Shown in pieces: positions 44,693 through 53,072 of a stretch of DNA of 64,000 nt. Under the pieces are notes generated by a model. The model ran no database searches. It was not told where the DNA came from and saw only the letters and a program-made list of their open reading frames with translations. Every line of letters starts with the position of its first letter. Positions within the stretch are counted from its first letter, which is position 1. A program made the position numbers and the translations under genes. This DNA comes from Polaromonas jejuensis NBRC 106434 (GTDB lineage Bacteria; Pseudomonadota; Gammaproteobacteria; Burkholderiales; Burkholderiaceae_C), in the NCBI RefSeq assembly GCF_001598235.1, contig NZ_BCYO01000009.1:94441-158440 (forward strand), given 5' to 3'.

Positions 44693-44748
44693 GGAAAGCC
44701 CGGCACGGTGTCGCCGCGGTACATGCTCCAGCCGTCCTTGCGGCTGAA
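44693..44748 (-). pseudogene. Pirin gene fragment
   Basis: On the minus strand it encodes FSRKDGWSMYRGDTVPGFP, matching the pirin at 33619-34668 (FSRKDGWSMYHGSTVPGFP, DNA 34454-34509) with only a few base changes over 56 bases. It has the same orientation as the full gene about 10.2 kb away. It replaces the 3' end of the YCII gene next to it. Confidence 0.85.
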
Positions 44749-44750
44749 TT

Positions 44751-45014
44751 CGACTTGACATCGATGATCCAGAAGCCGCCGAGCACATTCTTGACCTCGG
44801 GAAACGGGCCCTGCCGCACCTGCGCCTTGCCGCCGGCAAACGAGATGCGCGCGCCCATCGAGGGCGGGTGCAGGCCCTCGAGGGAAATCAGCACGCCCGC
44901 CTTCTGCAGGGCCTCGTTGTAGGCCATCATGGGCGCGACCTCCTCGGCGCTCGGCAGGGCGCCCGGCGCGGCGCTTTCGTAGCCGCCCGGAATCATCAGC
45001 AGCATGAATCGTAT
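44751..45014 (-). pseudogene. YCII-related (YciI-like) gene, start codon and 3' end lost
   Basis: MLLMIPGGYESAAPGALPSA, MMAYNEALQKAGVLISLEGL, HPPSMGARISF and PFPEVKNVLGGFWIIDVKS are the typical YCII/DGPF domain of about 90 residues; the usual last 30-40 residues are missing, replaced by pirin-derived DNA that keeps the frame open to 44604. AAGGAGA stands seven bases before ATA CGA TTC at 45014-45006, where relatives begin MRF or MKY, so the start ATG has probably mutated to ATA; the next ATG (45005) is badly spaced. Confidence 0.75.
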
Positions 45015-45035
45015 CCTGGGTTCTCCTTGAAAGGG

Positions 45036-45458
45036 TCAGGGCATAGGCGTCGGCACGATGACCATCCACGATACGCCGAAGCGGTCGGCCACCATGCCGA
45101 AGGACGAGGCAAAAAAGGTCTTGGCCAGCGGCATCTGCACCTGGCCGCCCTGGCCCAGGGCGGTGAACAGGCGCTGCGCCTCGGCATCGCTGGGCGCCGT
45201 CAGCGACAGCGAAAAGCCCTTGAACTCCGGTTGGCCCGTGACGCGGCCGTCGGACGCCATCAGCACGGTGTCGCCGATGCGAAAGCTCGCGTGCATGATC
45301 TTGTCCTCCGAGCCGGGCGGGCACATGCCTGCGGGCTGCGGCTCGGGGCTTTCCTTGTAGCGCATCTTCATCGCCACTTCGGCGCCCAGCGCCGTGCGGT
45401 AAAACTCCAGGGCCTCTTCGCAGCGGCCTTCAAAAAACAGGTAGGGTTGAACTTGCAT
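45036..45458 (-). CDS. VOC-family protein (PhnB-like)
   Basis: 140 residues. MQVQPYLFFEGRCEEALEFYRTALGAEV and the C-terminal FGMVADRFGVSWMV are PhnB/glyoxalase-bleomycin-resistance fold landmarks. AAAGGAGACAG precedes the ATG. These dimeric metal- or ligand-binding proteins have varied roles and the substrate is unknown. First of four VOC genes in one orientation, next to the decayed YCII gene, a common association. Confidence 0.88.
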   Translation of the reverse strand: MQVQPYLFFEGRCEEALEFYRTALGAEVAMKMRYKESPEPQPAGMCPPGSEDKIMHASFRIGDTVLMASDGRVTGQPEFKGFSLSLTAPSDAEAQRLFTALGQGGQVQMPLAKTFFASSFGMVADRFGVSWMVIVPTPMP

Positions 45459-45537
45459 GACTGTCTCCTTTTCAGTGGGTGATGTTGATGGCCCCGGCGC
45501 AGCTGCCGGGGCCGCTGTCAGTGCCTGCTGCCCGGCC

Positions 45538-45897
45538 TCAGGTCTTGGTCTTCCAGAGACCGAGCGTTGCGCCCGTTGGATCCATGATGATGCTGAACCA
45601 GCCCATATTCGGGACTTCCGTGACCTCCTTGCAAATGGTGGCGCCTAGCGACTGGGCCTTCTGCGTAGCGGCTGCGATGTCGTTGACTACGACATAAGGC
45701 AACCAGGCAGAAGGGGCGCCGGGGATGGGCTGCTTCATCAGCCCGCCGCCCGTTCCTTCGCCCACGTCAATCAGGGTGTAAGTGCCTTGCGGCATCGGCA
45801 TGTCCTGCATCTTCCAGTCAAAAAGCTTGCCGTAAAAGGTCTTTGCCTGAGCCGGATCGGTCGTGTTCAGTTCCACATGTACGAATGGATTGGCCAT
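45538..45897 (-). CDS. VOC-family protein
   Basis: 119 residues. FVHVELNTTDPAQAKTFYGKLFDWKMQDM and MGWFSIIMDPTGATLGLWK give the two beta-alpha-beta modules of a VOC domain of the type annotated as hydroxylase or glyoxalase-like. AAAGGAGAACACC precedes the ATG. It is separated by 79 bases from the next gene in the set. Confidence 0.88.
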   Translation of the reverse strand: MANPFVHVELNTTDPAQAKTFYGKLFDWKMQDMPMPQGTYTLIDVGEGTGGGLMKQPIPGAPSAWLPYVVVNDIAAATQKAQSLGATICKEVTEVPNMGWFSIIMDPTGATLGLWKTKT

Positions 45898-46008
45898 GGT
45901 GTTCTCCTTTGGTGTCGGGGTTGAAGGTCAATGAGCGCTGCCAAGGGTTCTGGCAGTGGGCGGGGGCAAAAGGTAGCGGGGCGCCGATAGACGACGCCCG
46001 CCATGGCC

Positions 46009-46431
46009 CTAGACGTCTTCCGGGCCTATGTGGACGACGCTGGAGGAGTTCATGTGCATGATTTCCCACAGGTGGCCATCCAGGTCCTGGAAACCATGCT
46101 GGTACATGAAGCCATGGTCCTTGGGCTCGTTGTACGTGCTGCCGCCGGCGGCGACGGCCTTGCCCACCATGTCGTCGACATCTTCCCTGCTTTCCGCGGA
46201 GAGGCAGAGCAGCACCTCCGTGCTCTTGGTCGCGTCGCAAATCTTCTTGGGCGTGAAAGTCTTGAAGAAGACTTCCACCAGCAGCATGACAAAAATATCG
46301 TCGGCCACGATCATGCAGGCAGCGTTCTTGTCGGTGAATTGCGGGTTGAACTTGAAGCCGAGCTGGGTGAAGAAGGTCACCGACTTGTCGAGGTTCTTGA
46401 CGGGCAGGTTGACATAAATCTGGGTAGCCAT
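46009..46431 (-). CDS. VOC-family protein
   Basis: 140 residues. IYVNLPVKNLDKSVTFFTQLGFKFNPQFTDKNAACMIV and HGFMYQHGFQDLDGHLWEIMHM match the 'extradiol dioxygenase-like' small VOC proteins; the histidine and glutamate near the C-terminus (DGHLWEI) are the usual metal ligands. AAGGAAAAGCC precedes the ATG. Confidence 0.88.
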   Translation of the reverse strand: MATQIYVNLPVKNLDKSVTFFTQLGFKFNPQFTDKNAACMIVADDIFVMLLVEVFFKTFTPKKICDATKSTEVLLCLSAESREDVDDMVGKAVAAGGSTYNEPKDHGFMYQHGFQDLDGHLWEIMHMNSSSVVHIGPEDV

Positions 46432-46484
46432 GGCTTTTCCTTGGTGACGGTAAAAGAGAATGATGGCAGCATCAATTCAGGGCT

Positions 46485-46958
46485 TCAAGCCTGCTCATAG
46501 GCCTCTTGCAGGCCCTTGATGTCAATCTTGCGCATCTGCAGCATGGCCTTCATGACGGCGCCTGCCTTGGCGGGGTTCTTGTCGCCCAGCATGTCGCCCA
46601 AAACGCTGGGAATGATTTGCCACGACACGCCGTATTTGTCCTGCAGCCAGCCGCACTGGTTGGGCGCGCCGCCGGCGGAAAGCTTGTCCCACAGTTCGTC
46701 GACTTCTTCCTGCGTCTGGCAGTCCACAAACAGCGAGATGGCCGGCGAGAAGCTGAAGTGCGGGCCGCCGTTCAGCGCCATGAACTCCTGTCCCTCGAGC
46801 TCAAAGGTCCCGGTCATGACCGATCCCTTGGGCCCCGGTCCTTCCTCGCCATAGCGTCTGAGCATGGTGATCTTCGAGTTCTTGAAGATGGAGGTGTAAA
46901 AGTTCATGGCCTCTTCGGCCTGGTCGTTGAACCACAGGAAGGGGGTAATTTTTTGCAT
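46485..46958 (-). CDS. VOC-family protein (PhnB-like, 3-demethylubiquinone-9 methyltransferase superfamily name)
   Basis: 157 residues from ATG 46958, where CCAGGAGCAAG gives the ribosome site; in-frame codons to 47057 are leader. MQKITPFLWFNDQAEEAMNFYTSIF, YGEEGPGPKGSVMTGTFEL, MALNGGPHFSFSPAISLFVDC and GWLQDKYGVSWQIIPS are characteristic. Despite the common family name there is no methyltransferase fold. It is divergent from the TetR regulator at 47096. Confidence 0.9.
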   Translation of the reverse strand: MQKITPFLWFNDQAEEAMNFYTSIFKNSKITMLRRYGEEGPGPKGSVMTGTFELEGQEFMALNGGPHFSFSPAISLFVDCQTQEEVDELWDKLSAGGAPNQCGWLQDKYGVSWQIIPSVLGDMLGDKNPAKAGAVMKAMLQMRKIDIKGLQEAYEQA

Positions 46959-47073
46959 CGCGTCTTGCTCCTGGACATTCGTGGTGCTTAAGCCCTTGCG
47001 GCTTGCACGGCAAAAAAGACCGGCGTATTGTGTACGCCGTCCACAAAAGAATAGCAAAGATAATGGACAGTGT

Positions 47074-47086
47074 CCACATGAAAAAG
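47074..47086. promoter_or_regulatory. TetR operator candidate
   Basis: TGGACAGTGTCCA is a perfect palindrome (6-base arms, 1-base centre) 10 bases upstream of the tetR start, in the 137-base divergent region. A related half-site GTCCAC occurs at about 47039-47044. Confidence 0.65.
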
Positions 47087-47095
47087 TAACCAGTC

Positions 47096-47743
47096 ATGAC
47101 ATCCGCGCCCAAGCCCCCGGCAGCACGCAGCACCTACCGCCACGGTGACCTGCGGCGCGCCTTGCTGGAGGCGGGCATAGCGCTGGCGCGGGCCGGCGGG
47201 CCCGATGCGGTGGTGCTGCGCGAAGCCACGCGCCGCGCTGGCGTGGCGCCCAACGCCGCCTACCGGCATTTCGACAGCCGCCAGGCGCTGCTGCAGGCGG
47301 TGCGCGCCGCCGCCCTGTCGGCCGTGGCCAGGGCCATGGAGGCCGAGCTGGCCGCCCTGCCGCAAAACCTGCCGCCCGCCGACTTGGCCCGCGCCAGCGT
47401 GCGCGCCGTTGGTACCGGCTATTTGCGCTTTGCCCGGGCCGAAACCGGTTTGTTCCGCACCGCCTTTGGGGCGTCGGACGACCTGAAGGAGCCCACCCCC
47501 GACCCGGCCAGGGCCGGCCAGAGCGGCCTCAACCCGTTTGAGCTGCTGAGCGCGGCGCTGGACAAGCTGGTCGAGGCCGGCGTGATGCCGCCCGAGCGCC
47601 GCCCCGGCGCGGAATTCATGGCCTGGTCGGCCGTGCACGGCCTGGCCATGCTGGTCATCGACGGCCCGCTGGGCCCCGTCATCGGCCCGCAGATGGAGCA
47701 GGTCGGCCAGCGCCTGCTGGACATGGTGGAAAAAGGTCTTTAG
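47096..47743 (+). CDS. TetR-family transcriptional regulator
   Basis: 215 residues. HTH: HGDLRRALLEAGIALARAGGPDAVVLREATRRAGVAPNAAYRHFDSRQALLQAV, then an all-helical ligand domain of the TetR_C_33/WHG type (FRTAFGAS, WSAVHGLAMLVIDGPL). A palindrome just upstream suggests autorepression and control of the divergent VOC gene. Confidence 0.9.
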   Translation: MTSAPKPPAARSTYRHGDLRRALLEAGIALARAGGPDAVVLREATRRAGVAPNAAYRHFDSRQALLQAVRAAALSAVARAMEAELAALPQNLPPADLARASVRAVGTGYLRFARAETGLFRTAFGASDDLKEPTPDPARAGQSGLNPFELLSAALDKLVEAGVMPPERRPGAEFMAWSAVHGLAMLVIDGPLGPVIGPQMEQVGQRLLDMVEKGL

Positions 47744-47847
47744 GCCGCCAGCGCGCGTGGGCGATTTCCCGGCGGGAGCGGGGTCGCCCGGTCCATCGCC
47801 CCGACACCTTGGGTTAGAGTGTCCTACCCCTGACTTCACCCAATACC

Positions 47848-48891
47848 ATGCGCCAACACGCTCCGGTTTTTCTGTCGGCCCTCGGCCTTTTCCTGTCGGC
47901 CTGCTCTGCGCTGCCCATGCAGCCGCAGCCGTCCCAGCCGCCGCTACCCGCGCCTCCGCGCATCATCGAAAACTCGCTGGGCATGAAGTTCGTGCGGGTG
48001 CCGGCCGGTGAATTCCTGATGGGCAGCGACGAATCGCCCGAGGCCTTGGCCCAGGATTACCCGCAGTACGAACGCAAACGCCTGGCGGACCTCGCCGACG
48101 AAGCGCCCGTGCACCGGGTGCGCATCACGCGGCCTTTTTATCTGGGCCAGCATGAAGTCACGGTGGGCCAGTTCCGCCAATTCGTAGCGGCCTCGGGCTA
48201 CATACCCGAATCCATTGCCGACGGCACCGGCGGCTATGGCTACAACCCCGCCTACGACCCGGCCAAATCGGCACGCGGCGATGCCTTTGAGGGCCGCGAC
48301 CCCAAGTACTCCTGGCGCAACCCCGGCTTCGCGCAGGACGATACGCACCCCGTGCTCAACGTGACCTGGAACGACGCCGTGGCCATGAGCCAGTGGCTGA
48401 GCAAGCAGGAAGGCCATACCTACCGCCTGCCCAGCGAGGCCGAATGGGAATACGCCTGCCGCGCCGGTTCGCGCACGCGCTACCCCGGCGGCAACAATCC
48501 CCAATCGCTGCTGCAAACAGCCAACATCTTTGATGCCGACGCCGCCAAAAACTGGCCGGCCTGGCAGGCTTATGCGCTGCCAGGCCACGATGGTTACGCC
48601 TTCACCGCCCCGGTCGGCAGCTTCAAGCCCAACGCACTGGGGCTGTACGACATGCTGGGCAACGCCTGGGAATGGACGGCCGACTGGCACGACGAGAACT
48701 ACTACGCCCGGTCACCGCTGAACGACCCGCAAGGCCCCGCAGACGGCACGGTCCGCGTGCGCCGCGGCGGCTCCTGGCACACCTGGGCGCTGTATGCCCG
48801 CTGCAGCTACCGCAACTGGAACTCGCCGCAGACGCGCTATACCCTGGTGGGCATGCGCCTGCTGCGCGAGGTGGATGAGGCCGGGAATTGA
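47848..48891 (+). CDS. Formylglycine-generating-enzyme-like (SUMF1) lipoprotein
   Basis: 347 residues. Signal with lipobox (FLSALGLFLSAC), so the mature protein is probably lipid-anchored. The FGE-sulfatase domain follows: NSLGMKFVRVPAGEFLMGSDES, HRVRITRPFYLGQHEVTVGQFRQFV, HPVLNVTWNDAVAMSQWLS, YRLPSEAEWEYACRAGSRTRY, LGNAWEWTADW and RVRRGGSWHTW. The pair of cysteines used by true FGE for copper is not evident, so it may be a non-enzymatic or different SUMF1 protein. No sulfatase gene is nearby. Confidence 0.87.
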   Translation: MRQHAPVFLSALGLFLSACSALPMQPQPSQPPLPAPPRIIENSLGMKFVRVPAGEFLMGSDESPEALAQDYPQYERKRLADLADEAPVHRVRITRPFYLGQHEVTVGQFRQFVAASGYIPESIADGTGGYGYNPAYDPAKSARGDAFEGRDPKYSWRNPGFAQDDTHPVLNVTWNDAVAMSQWLSKQEGHTYRLPSEAEWEYACRAGSRTRYPGGNNPQSLLQTANIFDADAAKNWPAWQAYALPGHDGYAFTAPVGSFKPNALGLYDMLGNAWEWTADWHDENYYARSPLNDPQGPADGTVRVRRGGSWHTWALYARCSYRNWNSPQTRYTLVGMRLLREVDEAGN

Positions 48892-48897
48892 GTGCCA

Positions 48898-48955
48898 AAC
48901 AGGGTGCCAGCCCAGACCGTTCGGGCGCAAACAGCTATTAAAAACGTAGCGTCTG
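48898..48955 (+). repeat. Dispersed intergenic repeat, copy 2
   Basis: AACAGGGTGCCAGCCC ... GGGCGCAAACAGCTATTAAA AACGTAGCGTC, the same organisation as 32186-32243 and 56995-57054. It lies between the FGE-like gene and the convergent PNPOx-like gene. Confidence 0.65.
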
Positions 48956-49004
48956 GCGGCGGGTTGATCTGCGTCTGGCCCCGCCAGACGACCGCCAGGC
49001 GCGA

Positions 49005-49517
49005 TCAGTCCTGCCCCGCCGGCGCCGGCGCCAGGGCCAGCCGGACCTCGTCCGCGTCCAGGGAGCGCGCCGCGCCAAAGCCGGCGACCTGCCGTGCGCC
49101 CTTGGCATGGACCGCCACAAACATGAAGTCGCCCAGTCCGGTCATCGGTTCTGCCTCGGGGAAGCGCTGCAGATACGCGGCGCGGCAGGCCCGCCACGCC
49201 GGGCTGCCGGGTTCCAGCACCTCGGCCAGTCCTTCGAGCGTGACCCTGGGCAGGGCGTGCACCGGTTCACCCGGCACCTCGGGCCGCATGACCAGCAGCG
49301 ACACCTGAGCCCTGGCCTGCAGATTGCGCGTGTGGACGGCCAGGCCGCTGACGTGGATGACCAGGCATGCCAGCGCCGGCTCCAGCGCCACCACGATGGC
49401 ATAGGGGACCATGGACACAAAGGCGGAACCCGCATCGCTGGTGGTCCCCATGGCCGCCACGCGCTGCGTGTGCAGCAGGGAACGCAGTTCGCGGGTCAAT
49501 CCGGATTCATGCGGCAC
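49005..49517 (-). CDS. Pyridoxamine 5'-phosphate oxidase-like flavin/haem-binding protein (HugZ-like)
   Basis: 170 residues from GTG 49517, chosen because GAGGGAG lies five bases upstream; an in-frame TTG at 49571 would add 18 residues. LRSLLHTQRVAAMGTTSDAGSAFVSMVPYAI, LHVSGLAVHTRNLQ-like and VSLLVMRPEVPGEPVHALPRVTLEGLAEVL match the split-barrel HugZ/PNPOx family. FMFVAVHAKGARQVAGFGAAR near the end fits the subfamily. Binding of FMN or haem cannot be decided from sequence. Confidence 0.78.
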   Translation of the reverse strand: MPHESGLTRELRSLLHTQRVAAMGTTSDAGSAFVSMVPYAIVVALEPALACLVIHVSGLAVHTRNLQARAQVSLLVMRPEVPGEPVHALPRVTLEGLAEVLEPGSPAWRACRAAYLQRFPEAEPMTGLGDFMFVAVHAKGARQVAGFGAARSLDADEVRLALAPAPAGQD

Positions 49518-49623
49518 GGCTTCTCCCTCTTCAACGTCAACAGAATTCCCGGGCAGGCCCGCGGCTTTCAAACGCCGGGGCCGCCTCGCACCCGCCGCCG
49601 GCGGGCCTCAATGCGTCAATGCC

Positions 49624-50103
49624 TCAATGGGTTGGGGTCTTGCAGAACTGGCCGTGCCGCTGCGTGCTCATCAGGGCGTGGAAGTAGTCGTGCGACATGC
49701 GCAGCAGGCGCTCGTGGTCGCCGCCTTCCATGTACACGACCTCGCTCTCCTCGAGCTCGTCATCGACCACCGTTTCAATACCCCAGGGCATGCCGATAGA
49801 GGGCACGGCACCGGGTTCGCAGCCCTTGAACAGCATCGCGATGCGCTCTTCATCGGCCAGCCGCAATTCCTTGCGGCCCAGCATGCGCCCCAACTCGTCA
49901 ACCATCACGGCCTTGTCGGCGGGGATGACGGCCATCACGTAGCCGGCGTGGTCTTCGAGGACCACCGACTTGGCCAGGCTGCAGGGCATGACGTTGGCGC
50001 TGCGGGCCGTCTCTGCGCTGGTGCGGCTGTGCGCATGCGAGAGGACCTCATAGCGCGCACCGCGCTGGTCGAGGTAGTTGGCTAGATTTGTGGAAATGGA
50101 CAT
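49624..50103 (-). CDS. YbaK/ProX-type aminoacyl-tRNA deacylase
   Basis: 159 residues from ATG 50103 with a perfect AGGAGG upstream. YEVLSHAHSRTSAETARSANV, SLAKSVVLEDHAGYVMAVIPADKAV with the catalytic-region lysine, and EPGAVPSIGMPWGIETVVDDEL are the YbaK domain landmarks. These free-standing proteins hydrolyse mischarged tRNA, for example Cys- or Ala-tRNAPro. The standalone gene has no synthetase neighbour. Confidence 0.85.
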   Translation of the reverse strand: MSISTNLANYLDQRGARYEVLSHAHSRTSAETARSANVMPCSLAKSVVLEDHAGYVMAVIPADKAVMVDELGRMLGRKELRLADEERIAMLFKGCEPGAVPSIGMPWGIETVVDDELEESEVVYMEGGDHERLLRMSHDYFHALMSTQRHGQFCKTPTH

Positions 50104-50292
50104 GGCAGCCTCCTGGAACAAATGGAATTTCCGGGGCCAGACGGCGATACGCCCCGTACAGACCTCTCTCAGTCTAGGCCGAAAAATTCCGCGTTGCCAG
50201 TAGGGTGTTGCGGGCCGGGCGCGCCATCGCTGGCATCACGGCGGGCCGTATGGGCGCGCGCGCCGGCAGGCCCGGTGCTGGCTTGGTGGGGA

Positions 50293-50937
50293 TTACTTCG
50301 GCGCCTTGGTTGCGCTGTAGCTGGTCATCAGGTTGCGGTAGTCGGGGATGTGGTTGGCGAACAAGGTGCCCAGGCCTTCCACGTCATTGCGCCAGTCGCG
50401 GTGCAACTCGCAGGCCAGGCCAAACCAGGTCATCAGCTGCGCACCGGCTTCGGACATGCGGTTCCAGGCTGCATCGCGGGTGACTTCGTTAAAGGTGCCC
50501 GACGCATCGGTCACCACGAACACCTCGAAGTCCTCGGCCAGTGCCGACAGGGCGGGGAAGGCCACGCAGACTTCGGTCACCACGCCGGCGATGATGAGCT
50601 GCTTGCGCTCGGTCGCCTTCACGGCCTTCACGAAGTCTTCGTTGTCCCAGGCATTGATCTGGCCCGGGCGTGGGATGAAGGCGGCATCCGGCAGGGTTTT
50701 CTTGAGTTCGGGCATCAGCGGGCCGTTGGGGCCGTCTTCAAAGCTGGTGGTCAGCACCGTGGGCAGCTTGAAGTATTTCGCGATGTCGGCCACGGCCAGC
50801 ACATTGTTGGTGAAGGGGTCGGGCTGGATGTCACGCACCAGCGACAGCAGGCCGGCCTGGTGATCGACCAGCAGCACGGCGGCCTGGTCTTTGTCGAGAC
50901 GGCGATAAGCGCGTGAAGACGATGATGAATTGGACAT
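50293..50937 (-). CDS. Isochorismatase-like hydrolase (YcaC family)
   Basis: 214 residues from ATG 50937 (CAGGAG seven bases upstream). VLLVDHQAGL gives Asp25, RPGQINAWDN the substrate loop, and GVVTEVCVAFPAL the nucleophile Cys124. Closer to E. coli YcaC than the copy at 6810-7460. Substrate unknown. It is followed upstream by the pirin-LysR pair, and YcaC-pirin-LysR clusters are common, so a joint stress or detoxification role is possible. Confidence 0.88.
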   Translation of the reverse strand: MSNSSSSSRAYRRLDKDQAAVLLVDHQAGLLSLVRDIQPDPFTNNVLAVADIAKYFKLPTVLTTSFEDGPNGPLMPELKKTLPDAAFIPRPGQINAWDNEDFVKAVKATERKQLIIAGVVTEVCVAFPALSALAEDFEVFVVTDASGTFNEVTRDAAWNRMSEAGAQLMTWFGLACELHRDWRNDVEGLGTLFANHIPDYRNLMTSYSATKAPK

Positions 50938-51070
50938 GACAAACTCCTGAATGGACAAGCAACACCCTTGGCATAACAGTGCCTGCGGGCGGTGGGCGAA
51001 ATGCCCGGGGGGAAATTCCGCACAAGGCGGGCTGCGATACAGCCTGTTATGGCAGGCCGTATCGCCTTGC

Positions 51071-51937
51071 TCAGTGCGCTATCTGGCCAAAGCGGCCGGC
51101 GCTGAAATCGTCCATGGCCTGGACGATTTCATCCTTGGTGTTCATCACAAACGGGCCGTGGCCGACGATGGGCTCGTCGATAGGCTCGCCGCTCAGCACC
51201 AGCAAGGTGGCGTCGCTGTTGGCTTCCAGGCTCAGGGCGTCGCCGTCGCGCGCCAGCAGCGCCATCTGCGCCTCACGCACCACATCGCTGCCGTTTACCA
51301 GCACCGTGCCGTGCAGCACCACGATGGCGGCGGTGTGGCCCGCGGGCAGCGTCAGCCTGGCTTCCTTGTCCCGCCCCAGCCGCAGGTCCCAGACATTGAT
51401 GGGCGTGAAGGTCTGGGCCGGGCCGCGGTGTCCGTCGAACTCGCCGGCAATCACGCGCACGCTGCCCGCCTCACCGGGCAGCGCCACGGCGGGAATCTGC
51501 GCGTCCACAATGCCCTGGTAGCGCGGCGCGGTCATCTTGTCCCTGGCGGGCAGATTGACCCACAGCTGCACCATCTCAAACGGGCCGCCCTGCCGGGTGT
51601 AGGCGGGCGAATGGAACTCCTCGTGCAAAATGCCGGCGCCCGCCGTCATCCACTGCACGTCGCCCGGGCCGATCACGCCGCCGCTGCCGGTGGAGTCCTG
51701 GTGCGCCACCTCGCCCTTGTAGACGATGGTCACGGTTTCAAAACCGCGGTGCGGGTGCTGGCCCACGCCGCGCGGCCTGATGGCGGGTTTGAATTCCGCC
51801 GGACCGGCGTAATCCAGCAGCAAAAACGGGCTCACATGCTGGCCCAGCGTGTCGTAAGTGAACAGCGAACGCACCGGAAAACCATCGCCCACCCAGTGGG
51901 GCCGGGGGCTGCTGTAAATACCGAGAACCTTCTTCAT
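51071..51937 (-). CDS. Pirin family protein
   Basis: 288 residues from ATG 51937 (AAGGAGCAGGTC upstream). GVGQHPHRGFETVTIVYKGE and GDVQWMTAGAGILHEEFHS carry the metal-binding histidines and glutamate; the C-terminal cupin ends GHGPFVMNTKDEIVQAMDDF. It is a standard YhhW-like pirin and not the source of the fragments at 32270 and 44693. Divergent from the LysR gene at 52064. Confidence 0.92.
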   Translation of the reverse strand: MKKVLGIYSSPRPHWVGDGFPVRSLFTYDTLGQHVSPFLLLDYAGPAEFKPAIRPRGVGQHPHRGFETVTIVYKGEVAHQDSTGSGGVIGPGDVQWMTAGAGILHEEFHSPAYTRQGGPFEMVQLWVNLPARDKMTAPRYQGIVDAQIPAVALPGEAGSVRVIAGEFDGHRGPAQTFTPINVWDLRLGRDKEARLTLPAGHTAAIVVLHGTVLVNGSDVVREAQMALLARDGDALSLEANSDATLLVLSGEPIDEPIVGHGPFVMNTKDEIVQAMDDFSAGRFGQIAH

Positions 51938-51954
51938 GACCTGCTCCTTGAAAG

Positions 51955-52038
51955 ATGGCGGTAGAAAGAACCGCCATAGGTGTAAAGATATTCCCGGAAC
52001 GATGAGTCCGGTAGTAGGCAAAAATTGCCATCATCGTT
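51955..52038. promoter_or_regulatory. Divergent pirin/LysR promoter with two inverted repeats
   Basis: Repeat 1: ATGGCGGT (51955-51962) and ACCGCCAT (51970-51977), 7-base spacer, in the pirin leader. Repeat 2: AACGATGA (51998-52005) and TCATCGTT (52031-52038), 25-base spacer. The second is well placed as a LysR recognition/activation site pair. Confidence 0.55.
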
Positions 52039-52063
52039 CTGTTTGGTGAACAATAAACGCCTC

Positions 52064-53071
52064 ATGCAGGACCTCAACGACCTTTATTACTTTGTGCAGG
52101 TGGTGGAGCACCAGGGCTTTGCGCCGGCCGGCCGCGCGCTCGGCAGCCCGAAATCCAAGCTGAGCCGGCGCGTCGCGCTGCTCGAGGAACGCCTGGGCGT
52201 GCGCCTGATTCAGCGTTCGACCCGCCGCTTTGCCGTCACCGAGATCGGCCAGGAGTACTACCGGCATTGCCTGGCCATGCTGGTCGAGGCCCATGCCGCC
52301 CAGGAGGTGATTGACCGCGTGAGCGCCGAGCCGCAGGGCACGGTGCGCATCAGCTGCCCCACCGCCCTGCTGGACTATCAGGTGGGCGACATGCTGGCGC
52401 GCTTCATGGCCGCCTGCCCCCGCGTGCAAATGCAGCTGGACAGCACCAACCGGCGCGTTGACGTGATTGGCGAGGGCTTCGACATGGCCATTCGCGTGCG
52501 CTTCCCGCCGCTGGAAGACACCGACCTCGTCATGCGCGTGCTGGGCGACAGCACGCAGCGCCTGGTGGCCAGCCCCGGCCTGCTCAAGGCCAGGGGCCTG
52601 GCCGCGCCGCTGGTGCCGGCAGACCTGGCCAGCCTGCCCAGCCTCGACGAAGGCCCGCCACACCGTGAGCACGCCTGGCACTTGTTGGGCCCTGATGGCG
52701 CCAGCGCCGTCGTGCACCATGCGCCGCGCCTGATCACCGACGACCGGCTGGCGCTGCGCCTGGCTGCGCTGCAGGGCGTGGGGGTGGTGCAACTGCCGAC
52801 AATGATGGTGCGGCAGGATCTGGCGCAGGGGCTGCTGGTTGACCTGCTGCCGCGCTGGCGGCCACGGCCGGGCATTGTGCACGCGGTGTTTCCGTCACGC
52901 CGCGGCCTGCTGCCGGCGGTGCGTGAGCTGATCGATTTCCTGGCCCTTGAATTCGCCAAGCCCGCCCTGGCCGAACGCGGTGATGAAGCGGAGCCTGCAG
53001 CTGCGGCGCTGGGTGTTGCGGCCCAAGTCTTAAGAAAAAAGACCCGTTTGCCAAGGAAAGACGGGCGCTAG
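52064..53071 (+). CDS. LysR-family transcriptional regulator
   Basis: 335 residues from ATG 52064; MQDLNDLYYFVQVVEHQGFAPAGRALGSPKSKLSRRVALLEERLG is the CrgA/PecT-type LysR head, usually found beside pirin. The C-terminal 35 residues (EPAAAALGVAAQVLRKKTRLPRKDGR) are longer than usual, and the stop lies 2 bases before the start of the duplicated hydrolase segment at 53073. Confidence 0.92.
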   Translation: MQDLNDLYYFVQVVEHQGFAPAGRALGSPKSKLSRRVALLEERLGVRLIQRSTRRFAVTEIGQEYYRHCLAMLVEAHAAQEVIDRVSAEPQGTVRISCPTALLDYQVGDMLARFMAACPRVQMQLDSTNRRVDVIGEGFDMAIRVRFPPLEDTDLVMRVLGDSTQRLVASPGLLKARGLAAPLVPADLASLPSLDEGPPHREHAWHLLGPDGASAVVHHAPRLITDDRLALRLAALQGVGVVQLPTMMVRQDLAQGLLVDLLPRWRPRPGIVHAVFPSRRGLLPAVRELIDFLALEFAKPALAERGDEAEPAAAALGVAAQVLRKKTRLPRKDGR

Positions 53072-53072
53072 A

